Source: Planctomycetales bacterium (lineage in GTDB: Bacteria > Planctomycetota > Phycisphaerae > SM23-33). From it: a stretch of DNA of 12,962 nt. Location of the stretch: assembly GCA_030631125.1 (NCBI GenBank), contig DAOVLS010000034.1:1-12962 (forward strand), read 5' to 3'. The notes beneath the pieces were generated by a model. That model saw nothing but the letters and a program-made list of their open reading frames with translations. It was not told where the DNA came from and searched no databases. Below are positions 9,001 to 12,962 of the stretch, in pieces (positions within the stretch are counted from its first letter, which is position 1; the number at the start of each line of letters is the position of its first letter). The translations under genes were made by a program, and so were the position numbers.

Positions 9001-9143
9001 GTAATCAGAACCCAGGGCGTGGCGATGTCCGGCGCCGCCTCACGAGGCAGCGTAACGTAACTGTATATGCCCGCTACGGCGATTAACGCCATAAGCACGA
9101 ATACCGTCGTGCGATTCTTGATTGCGGCATTGGAAATCAGCAT
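6030..9143 (-). CDS. RND efflux permease (AcrB/HAE1-like), inner membrane
   Basis: At 1037 residues this has the usual length and layout of tripartite RND pumps: an N-terminal helix (12-30), a periplasmic porter domain, helices 2-6 from about 335 to 485, a short helix near 515-531, a second porter domain to about 835, and helices from 843 to the C-terminus. Recognisable motifs include LPREAAPDI (32-40), GALEREIRLEIDP (176-188), and ALGMLVDNAIVIVENIFRH (391-409) in helix 4. It exports small molecules using the proton gradient, with the adaptor encoded just before it. In AcrB the relay is Asp407, Asp408 and Lys940; here I read Asp397, Asn398 and Asn910, so two of the three differ. The start is 4 nt after the adaptor's stop, and AAGG overlapping that stop serves as ribosome site, suggesting coupling. 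Substrates cannot be told. Confidence 0.95.
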   Translation of the reverse strand: MLISNAAIKNRTTVFVLMALIAVAGIYSYVTLPREAAPDIATPWVLITTTYEGVSPEDIESQVTIKIENELTGIKGVKEMTSSSAEGSSVIMLEFQPEIRIEDALQYVRDKVDLAKAELPPETDEPIIKEINVAEFPILIISLTGDISPVRLKAVADELEDAIEQIPGVLEADIMGALEREIRLEIDPDRVAAYGLTIPELLTRLKAENVNISAGGLETPGTKFNVRLQAEFDKVDDICHLPLTERNSKTVYLTDVATVRDTFKDRASLARLDGAGSITINVRKTTGANIIKVADNVKTILSEARKQVPAGVRLEIILDQSKDIRLMVADLENNVITGLILVVIVLMAFMGWRSSSIVATAIPMSMLISFAVLQLLGYTLNMIVLFSLILALGMLVDNAIVIVENIFRHRQMGYGRIEASMKGAAEVAWPVIASTATTIAAFSPMLAWPGLMGEFMKYLPATLIVTLSSSLFVALVISPTLCAVMSGKVRKVHDRHPFIHAYHRLLGKAVHHWALTLGLVFLMLAGVMIFYWKRGHGVELFPKFDPRRALINIRAPQGTNINETDRLTGIVEQRLEPWRKRGDLKHVISNVGSGGGSNPHEAYITLMFHDFDDRPRKSADAVDEIRKALSDIPGAEIKVEKEKEGPPTGAAVTVRIIGEKYETLEELSERAKAMIEDVPGLVNLRSDLEATRPELRFDTDRRRTMLLGVNASTIGNFMKACIFGWKVSTYRRFNDEYDITVRLPESQRRDIRNIFRLHIPNETGQPVPISSLGEFKYHGGFGTINRVDRKRVVTLTGDAEGRLDTKVLKDAQDRLKKLEMPQGYYIRYAGQKEEQDKAMTFLMKAFGFALLLIVLILVGQFNTLSAPFIIMTTVLLSMIGVLSGLLICRMPFGIIMTGVGVISLAGVVVNNAIVLLDYTRQLQKRGMDVVAAALEAGATRLRPVLLTAVTTILGLLPMATGVSFDFHKMALSTSSESSQWWASMAIAVIFGLGFATVLTLIVVPTLYVTLYRAASHFGLGGLEKPEEGHADHVKPIY

Positions 9144-9147
9144 TGGA

Positions 9148-10293
9148 TTACCTTGTTGGCTGTGTCTCCGCCCGCGATGTCGCCGGTTGGGTCGCCGGAC
9201 CTTCGAGGCGTTTTTCTCTTACCGCCCGCCCCGGCGATACGAAGCGCAGACCCTTGACGATTAACCGCTCGCCTTCGGTCAGTCCGTTGCGGATGCAGAC
9301 GCATTCCTTCGACAGCAGGGTCAGTTCTATCTTCACTTCCCGCCGAACCGCCTTGCCGTCTTCGACGACATAGACGACTTTTTTACCCTTCTCCATCGGA
9401 ATCACTGCCTCCAGCGGGATCAGGATCGCGTCGGTCAGTTCCTGTCGCAACAGGCGGACGTGAACTATCTGCCCGTTTCGCAGCAGGCCGGTGCGGTTGT
9501 CGATGCTTATCTCCACACGCGTGGTGTTCGCCGCCGGGTCAATGAGTTTGCTGATGTAGGTTACCTTTCCGGTAAGCGGTTTTTTCGGCCTGCCTTTGAT
9601 GAAAACCTTCTCTTCCTGCCCGATTTCCAGGAACGGCACATCACATTCGGGCACGTCCACGACAACCTTGGCCGGGTCCGAATCAACAATTTTAGCGACG
9701 GCGTCGCCGATATTGACGTATGTGCCTACTTCAGGGATTATCTTGTCCAGCGTCCCGTCGAACGGCGCGACTATGGTCGCCCGCTTAAGATGTGCCTCGG
9801 CGATGTCGAACGCTGCCTTGCTGACAGCGGCCCTGGTCCGGGCCTGGTTCAACTCGGTCGCCGCAGCGGCGCCACGCTTGTGAAGATCGGTGATATGTTT
9901 ATATTCGCTGCCGTCGAACTGGTGTTGCGCCTTGGCGCGGTCGAACTCGGCCCGGAGTATGTCGGTATTCAGGCGGATTATCGGTTCGCCGGTCCGGATG
10001 GGCCGACCTTCCCGGCGGAGAATCCGCTCGACACGCCCGGCTACCTCGGCTGAAACCTCCACTACGCGGTCGGCCTCGACCTTGCCGACGATATCGAACG
10101 TATCCAGCACCTGCGATTCCGGGCGGACCACGACCGTCTCGACGTTCACAGGCGGACGCTCGGACGGAGGTTTGTCGTCGCTCTTCTTCGGCAGCACCAC
10201 CGCAAGCAGCACTACGCCCGCCAGCGCCGTAAGCAGAATCAGCGCCGGGGCCGACTTGCGAACGATACGAACCCATTTTGCCTGTTCACTCAT
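9148..10293 (-). CDS. RND efflux periplasmic adaptor (AcrA/MexE/HlyD family)
   Basis: I choose ATG at 10293 (381 residues): AGAGG at 10303-10299 sits 5 nt upstream, whereas the in-frame GTG at 10299 lies inside that site. An uncleaved membrane anchor at about 15-34 (ALILLTALAGVVLLAVVL) has no lipobox Cys, so the protein is probably tethered by this helix. Lipoyl half-motifs are at 78-110 (VVEVSAEVAGRVERIL) and 170-203 (KRATIVAPFDGTL, then VGTYVNIGDAVAKI). A short alpha hairpin lies between them. A beta barrel follows at about 208-283 and a membrane-proximal domain to about 355. The last 20 residues are Pro/Thr/Gln-rich. It would bridge the RND permease encoded next to an outer-membrane channel. 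No TolC-type gene is visible here, so a channel must come from elsewhere. It follows tetR by 66 nt. Confidence 0.94.
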   Translation of the reverse strand: MSEQAKWVRIVRKSAPALILLTALAGVVLLAVVLPKKSDDKPPSERPPVNVETVVVRPESQVLDTFDIVGKVEADRVVEVSAEVAGRVERILRREGRPIRTGEPIIRLNTDILRAEFDRAKAQHQFDGSEYKHITDLHKRGAAAATELNQARTRAAVSKAAFDIAEAHLKRATIVAPFDGTLDKIIPEVGTYVNIGDAVAKIVDSDPAKVVVDVPECDVPFLEIGQEEKVFIKGRPKKPLTGKVTYISKLIDPAANTTRVEISIDNRTGLLRNGQIVHVRLLRQELTDAILIPLEAVIPMEKGKKVVYVVEDGKAVRREVKIELTLLSKECVCIRNGLTEGERLIVKGLRFVSPGRAVREKRLEGPATQPATSRAETQPTR

Positions 10294-10329
10294 AATCACC
10301 TCTGTCTAACCGGTGCTTTTCCAGTAGAC

Positions 10330-10380
10330 TGGGCCGACAGGCCCACCTTTTCTTTATACTTACCCTGTGGAGGTGGGCCT
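10330..10380 (-). promoter_or_regulatory. Mutually exclusive hairpins between tetR and the adaptor gene
   Basis: On the minus-strand transcript, AGGCCCACCT (10380-10371), inside the last tetR codons, is the exact complement of AGGTGGGCCT (10348-10339). The second arm overlaps TGGGCC (10345-10340), which can instead pair with GGCCCA (10335-10330) around a 4-nt loop. The two hairpins cannot form together. A ribosome at the tetR stop (10362-10360) would cover the first arm and favour the second hairpin. No U-run follows, so it is not an ordinary minus-strand terminator. A further imperfect stem (GTCTA/TAGAC, about 10329-10305) lies just before the adaptor's ribosome site. Pairing is seen; any attenuation role is inference. 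Confidence 0.45.
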
Positions 10381-11028
10381 CGCTTCACTCGGTCCAGCCT
10401 GCGCTTTCTGGTCCGCCCAGGCGGTCAGGCTCATCATCAGCCCTTTCTTCAGCGCCGCCAGGTGGTGCGAGTCCGGGCCGAAACTCACTCCAACATCGAG
10501 TATCGACTGAACAATTATCCCATCGACCACCGCCACGATCAGCGACGCCGCCACGTCGGGATCTATCTCCGCACGAAACAGTCCCGACTCGATGCCCTGG
10601 GTAACAATCGCCGCTATCCGACGACGCCATCGGCTGAACATCTGCTCGAACATCTCCGCTAACTCGCCCTTATGCTGCTGGCGGGCAGCGGTCGCCCAAA
10701 ACTCCAACACAAGAGCGCCAATGGCTGTGTATCGCTCCAACTGGACGAAAACGTTATCCACCAGACGCTGAAGTTTTTCATCGGCGGGGATCGGCTCGGT
10801 TACCAGTCGTTCGACCTCGGCCTCGTCGGCAGCGATGGTCTCGGTGAACAACTGTGTAAAAAGTTCCTGCTTGCTGCGGAAATAATTATAGAGGCTGCCC
10901 TTGGCGACACCGGCGGCAGCAGCGACTGCCTCCATAGTCGTGGCTGCGTAGCCGTGGGCGTGAAAAATCTTCTCCGCCGCGGCTACTATCGCACCTCGCC
11001 TGTCAGTTGTATCTTTCGCACGGCACAT
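10360..11028 (-). CDS. TetR/AcrR-family repressor of the RND operon
   Basis: The 222-residue protein has the TetR-type N-terminal DNA-binding domain at about 10-57: IVAAAEKIFHAHGYAATTME, then the helix-turn-helix VAAAAGVAKGSLYNYFRSK (35-53). The rest is an all-helical ligand and dimer domain, including FRAEIDPDVAASLIVAVVDG (151-170). It is the first gene of the unit and lies directly upstream of the adaptor and permease. A perfect 20-bp palindrome sits 20 bp before its start codon, at the predicted transcription start, so it most likely represses itself and the pump until a pump substrate or inducer binds. The start codon has a modest GGTGA site 4 nt upstream. The last codons double as one arm of a hairpin. 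The inducer is unknown. Confidence 0.94.
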   Translation of the reverse strand: MCRAKDTTDRRGAIVAAAEKIFHAHGYAATTMEAVAAAAGVAKGSLYNYFRSKQELFTQLFTETIAADEAEVERLVTEPIPADEKLQRLVDNVFVQLERYTAIGALVLEFWATAARQQHKGELAEMFEQMFSRWRRRIAAIVTQGIESGLFRAEIDPDVAASLIVAVVDGIIVQSILDVGVSFGPDSHHLAALKKGLMMSLTAWADQKAQAGPSEARPTSTG

Positions 11029-11048
11029 CGGTTCACCACAACAAGTCC

Positions 11049-11068
11049 ATGACTGACCGGTCAGTCAT
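11049..11068. promoter_or_regulatory. TetR operator, perfect 20-bp palindrome
   Basis: ATGACTGACCGGTCAGTCAT is perfectly self-complementary, each arm ten bases with no spacer. It covers the predicted start of the tetR transcript (about 11067) and lies 20 bp upstream of the tetR start codon. TetR-family operators are commonly palindromes of this size with a TGAC/GTCA core. Binding here would block transcription of the whole tetR-adaptor-RND unit. Confidence 0.85.
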
Positions 11069-11073
11069 CTACT

Positions 11074-11102
11074 ATTATAGGACAGGCCTTGAGTTATGAC
11101 AA
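11074..11102 (-). promoter_or_regulatory. Sigma70-type promoter of the tetR-RND operon
   Basis: On the minus strand TTGTCA (11102-11097) is followed after exactly 17 bp by TATAAT (11079-11074). This is one mismatch from consensus in the -35 box and perfect in the -10 box. The start would be near 11067, giving a leader of about 39 nt. The TetR palindrome begins right at that point. Two tandem CGATTAA copies (11134-11147) lie further upstream and add AT-rich DNA, but I assign them no role. Confidence 0.8.
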
Positions 11103-11161
11103 CTGGAATTTTAGGAGAATTTCCGGATCAGGGCGATTAACGATTAATTACAGCGGTCAGC

Positions 11162-11195
11162 AAAGCCGACGGCCCCTGGGGCCGTCGGCTTTTTA
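11162..11195 (-). terminator. Strong GC-rich hairpin terminator after the HAAS-type gene
   Basis: Bases 11162-11176 (AAAGCCGACGGCCCC) are exactly complementary to 11178-11192, with a single base between them, so the folded stem has about 13 pairs around a small loop. On the plus strand it is followed by TTTTT. On the minus strand, which is the direction of the adjacent gene, the tract is only TTT followed by GCTG. The stop codon of the HAAS-type gene (11195-11193) abuts the stem. It probably ends that transcript and insulates the tetR promoter, and could work in both directions. Confidence 0.75.
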
Positions 11196-12194
11196 CGCTG
11201 ATGCCGGATGCGGCCTGTTGACCGAACGCCACGCCCACCGCACCAGCAGGAAATCAACAACCAGACACATCAGTACGGTCGCGGCAAGTGTCAGCAACTT
11301 TGCTATACCGCCCGGACCGCCCGATATCTGGGTGCCAAATATCGCATGAAGGAGAAAGCCCCAGAGGACGAAAATTGCCACATCCAGCAGCAACAGCGGG
11401 AAAACAATCGCATCGAACAGCGCCAGTCCCAGCCCGTACAACCGCCCGGCAGAGCGGCGAATCTGCGATATCGCAACCAGTCCCAGAACCATTGCCCCTA
11501 CCGGAGCGCCCAGGATCAGAATCGCCGGCAAAAACAGAATCAGACCGAAGAAAGATATTCCCCAGACGGGTCTTGCCGATCCTCCGCTGGGCGCATGAGT
11601 TGCCGGCGCTGAAGTAGCCGGTATATCCGCATCATCCACGAATTCATTAGTCGTCGCCGGCAACTGCGCGGGTGTTTCATCAGCGGGAAATACAGCGCCC
11701 GGCTGAGTGAATGTGGATTCCAGCCGCCTTGTCGTGATCTCCGCCGACCGCCTTGACTGTGCGTGCGCGGCGACCTTCATGGGCCTGCTCGGCGCTTTGT
11801 CCAACCTAAAAAACAAAAGCACCGCTGCGGGAATCAGAATGGCAAGGAACAGTCCGGCCCAGACAGCGCCGAGGATGGCTGTGCGAGAGAAATGCGGCCT
11901 GACAGTTGTTGGCATCGGTACGGGCGGCGGTGGAAGCGGCGATACAACGTCATCGCGTGCATACGCTTCCGGCGGATCAAGTTCGGCCAGGACGGCTTCG
12001 ACGTCGGCGAGTGTCGGCGCCTGCCCGGCTCGCGAAGAGAGCATCTCCAGTACCTGCGCTTCGACATCGTCGGTGATGCTCCGTCTTTCGTTGCGAGACA
12101 TCCCGGCGGCGCTCAGCGCGACGTCGATGGCGTCCAGATGCGCGTCGATTCGCCCGCGAACGTCCCGATTCAATTCGTTGGTTTTGTCCATCAT
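11193..12194 (-). CDS. HAAS-type membrane protein paired with PadR
   Basis: The 333-residue protein starts with a cytoplasmic helical domain (about 8-80) containing MSRNERRSITDDVEAQVLEM and LADVEAVLAELDPPEAYA, the pattern of HAAS/DUF1700-type domains that often sit next to PadR regulators. A poly-Pro stretch at 86-95 leads to a membrane helix at about 106-129. A loop of about 80 residues rich in Ala/Thr/Pro follows (132-208). Further helices at 211-243, 258-287 and 298-320 include GLVAISQIRRSAGRLYGLGLA, which recalls the DUF4190 module. The ATG at 12194 overlaps the padR stop by ATGA, with AGGAG 8 nt upstream, so the two are translationally coupled. The likely role is an envelope sensor or PadR partner, as inferred from other PadR-HAAS pairs. 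Its exact function is unknown. Confidence 0.78.
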   Translation of the reverse strand: MMDKTNELNRDVRGRIDAHLDAIDVALSAAGMSRNERRSITDDVEAQVLEMLSSRAGQAPTLADVEAVLAELDPPEAYARDDVVSPLPPPPVPMPTTVRPHFSRTAILGAVWAGLFLAILIPAAVLLFFRLDKAPSRPMKVAAHAQSRRSAEITTRRLESTFTQPGAVFPADETPAQLPATTNEFVDDADIPATSAPATHAPSGGSARPVWGISFFGLILFLPAILILGAPVGAMVLGLVAISQIRRSAGRLYGLGLALFDAIVFPLLLLDVAIFVLWGFLLHAIFGTQISGGPGGIAKLLTLAATVLMCLVVDFLLVRWAWRSVNRPHPASA

Positions 12195-12523
12195 CTCGTC
12201 TTCTCCTGCAAAAGATTATTTACGGCGACGATGATTCCCTTCCAGTAGAGGCTCATTTCCTTAAGCCGCGCCTTTCCCAGAGCAGTGAGGCGGTAGTACC
12301 GCCTTGGCGGACCGGACGGCGACGGCGCGGCGCGGACCTTCACCAGCCCGTCCCGCGCCAGCCTCGCAAGGATCGGATAGACCGCGCTTTCGGTGGTCGC
12401 CAATTCTTCGGTCGCCGTCAGACGCTGAAGGATCTGATAGCCGTACGCCTCCCCGTCCCGCAGCGCCGCCATCACGCTCAGTTCCACCAGGCCCTTCCGC
12501 AATTGTGAAACCCATGTCCGCAC
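12191..12523 (-). CDS. PadR-family transcriptional regulator
   Basis: I choose GTG at 12523 (110 residues) because GAGGAT at 12536-12531 lies 7 nt upstream. The longer frame from TTG 12538 would start inside or before that site. The winged helix is complete: KGLVELSVMAALRDGEAYGY (10-29), then the recognition region ESAVYPILARLARDGLV (45-61), and the wing GPPRRYYRLTALGKARL (71-87). This is the short PadR subfamily with a single C-terminal dimer helix (about 88-107). PadR proteins are usually repressors of their own operon. An inverted repeat over its own -10 box fits this. It overlaps the HAAS-type gene by 4 bases. The signal it senses is unknown. Confidence 0.93.
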   Translation of the reverse strand: MRTWVSQLRKGLVELSVMAALRDGEAYGYQILQRLTATEELATTESAVYPILARLARDGLVKVRAAPSPSGPPRRYYRLTALGKARLKEMSLYWKGIIVAVNNLLQEKTR

Positions 12524-12550
12524 AGTAACAATCCTCAAGGACTACTTAAC

Positions 12551-12568
12551 GATACGCTATATCGTATC
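12551..12568. promoter_or_regulatory. Candidate PadR operator
   Basis: GATACG (12551-12556) and CGTATC (12563-12568) form a perfect inverted repeat around a 6-bp AT-rich centre. It overlaps the predicted padR -10 box and lies 28 bp before the GTG start. PadR-family proteins often bind AT-rich dyads with ATAC/GTAT-like arms in their own promoters. Autorepression is therefore likely but untested. Confidence 0.65.
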
Positions 12569-12588
12569 ACGATGTAGCGGGATGTCAA
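12561..12588 (-). promoter_or_regulatory. padR-HAAS promoter
   Basis: On the minus strand a perfect TTGACA (12588-12583) is followed after 16 bp by TACGAT (12566-12561), a four-of-six match to the -10 consensus. The -10 box is embedded in the candidate PadR operator. Start would be near 12554, about 31 nt before the GTG codon. Confidence 0.62.
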
Positions 12589-12612
12589 CAGCAAAAACTT
12601 AATTTTCTTAGC

Positions 12613-12680
12613 AAGTCGTATTTCCTTCAGTCGCAGGGTGCATCCTATTTCAGTAGGTAGAATGAAGGAGATGGCGACTT
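12613..12680 (+). other. Long imperfect hairpin upstream of the dehydrogenase gene
   Basis: Bases 12613-12629 pair with 12663-12680 over 17 positions, with two G-U pairs and one bulged G at 12674. A small inner hairpin (CCTA/TAGG, 12644-12657) sits in the 33-base apical region. TTTT continues through 12682 on the plus strand, but too short a U-run to call a terminator. It lies upstream of the padR -35 box, so it is not in the padR transcript. If transcribed on the plus strand it would be part of the dehydrogenase leader or a small RNA. It could also be a small inverted-repeat element. I match it to no known riboswitch. Confidence 0.5.
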
Positions 12681-12754
12681 TTGCTCTTACCGAACAGCGC
12701 TGTTTCAACAGAAAAACCACAAAAACCGTCCAACCCGCGTTGTCGTGTTATGTC

Positions 12755-12783
12755 TTGCCGTTTTGGAGGCGCACCGGTACACT
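12755..12783 (+). promoter_or_regulatory. Candidate promoter of the isopropylmalate dehydrogenase-like gene
   Basis: TTGCCG (12755-12760) and TACACT (12778-12783) are separated by 17 bp, each a four-of-six match to consensus. Start would be near 12790, leaving a leader of about 29 nt with AAGGA placed correctly. The match is moderate and a stronger promoter may lie further upstream. Confidence 0.35.
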
Positions 12784-12818
12784 TGGCGGTTCGTCAGTGA
12801 ACAAAAAGGACACAAGCG

Positions 12819-12962
12819 ATGAAAATTGCAGTCATAGGCGGAGACGGGACAGGTCCGGAAGTAGTGGCTGAAGGACTTAAGGTCCTCCGCGCTGCGGCGG
12901 ATAAGGTCGGATTCGAGTATAAAACAAAAGATTTCAACGTCAGCGGCGACCGGTACCTCGCC
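12819..12962 (+). CDS. leuB: 3-isopropylmalate dehydrogenase family, N-terminal part, cut by window edge
   Basis: ATG at 12819 follows AAGGA by 8 nt and the frame is open for 48 codons to the right edge. The start [20 protein letters not shown] carries the GDG-GPE signature of the isocitrate/isopropylmalate dehydrogenase family, followed by an amphipathic helix and [12 protein letters not shown]. The family oxidises and decarboxylates beta-hydroxy acids with NAD(P); the leucine pathway enzyme is the most common bacterial member. Tartrate or homoisocitrate dehydrogenase cannot be excluded because the substrate loop is outside the window. It is divergent from padR and its 5' region contains a long hairpin. 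Confidence 0.75.
   Translation, partial: MKIAVIGGDGTGPEVVAEGLKVLRAAADKVGFEYKTKDFNVSGDRYLA

Noticed and set aside
10294..10299. GTG at 10299 as start of the adaptor
   Set aside because: It lies within the AGAGGTG ribosome site that serves ATG 10293.
12524..12538. TTG at 12538 as start of padR
   Set aside because: It overlaps the GAGGAT site that serves GTG 12523, and PadR homology begins after the GTG.
12638..12871. Possible leader peptide before the dehydrogenase gene
   Set aside because: No run of Leu codons, no clear ribosome site for the first ATG, and it overlaps the start of the dehydrogenase gene out of frame.
1..12962. tRNA, rRNA, CRISPR, insertion sequence or phage genes
   Set aside because: Read for these by eye on both strands; no cloverleaf, spaced repeats, transposase or integrase motifs found.

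Overview
The window looks like chromosomal DNA of a Gram-negative, moderately GC-rich bacterium. A planctomycete, perhaps of the Phycisphaerae type, is my best guess, but this is inference from gene style and not from any marker gene. The hints are a large secreted glycoside-hydrolase-like protein, a PadR gene overlapping a HAAS-type membrane gene with a long Pro/Ala/Thr-rich linker, a long membrane-bound sugar-nucleotide dehydratase, and a three-gene TetR-controlled RND pump.

Layout, left to right. (1) 1-1912, minus: a large secreted protein whose C-terminus runs off the left edge; it has a clear signal peptide and repeated beta-sandwich-like stretches. (2) 2149-3321, plus: an exported TPR protein with Gly-rich and Pro/Thr/Lys-rich tails, divergent from (1). 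(3) 3525-5537, plus: a 670-residue membrane-anchored UDP-sugar 4,6-dehydratase of the WbpM/CapD type with the SMK form of the catalytic site. (4) 5562-5908: a scar. A broken DegT/DnrJ-type aminotransferase start, with a frameshift and an internal deletion, abuts a 48-codon minus-strand fragment resembling the N-terminus of a MraY/WecA-type phosphosugar transferase. (5) 11028 down to 6030, minus: a TetR repressor, periplasmic adaptor and RND permease in one apparent operon, driven by a strong promoter whose start site lies in a perfect 20-bp palindrome. (6) 12523 down to 11193, minus: a PadR repressor and an overlapping HAAS/DUF4190-like membrane protein, ended by a very symmetrical GC-rich hairpin; the padR -10 box lies in an inverted repeat. 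(7) 12819 to the right edge, plus: the start of a 3-isopropylmalate dehydrogenase-family gene, preceded by a leader with a 17-bp imperfect hairpin.

How the parts fit. The dehydratase and the broken aminotransferase are successive enzymes of the kind that make 4-amino-6-deoxy sugars for surface polysaccharides, so regions 3-4 look like the edge of a decayed or rearranged polysaccharide locus. The tetR-adaptor-RND unit is a self-regulated efflux system without its own outer-membrane channel. The padR-HAAS pair is a second self-regulated unit, probably tied to envelope control.

I do not see a clearly new biological system. The most interesting points are the chimeric scar at 5562-5908, the mutually exclusive hairpins between tetR and the adaptor gene, the altered proton-relay residues of the RND pump, and the long hairpin upstream of the dehydrogenase gene.
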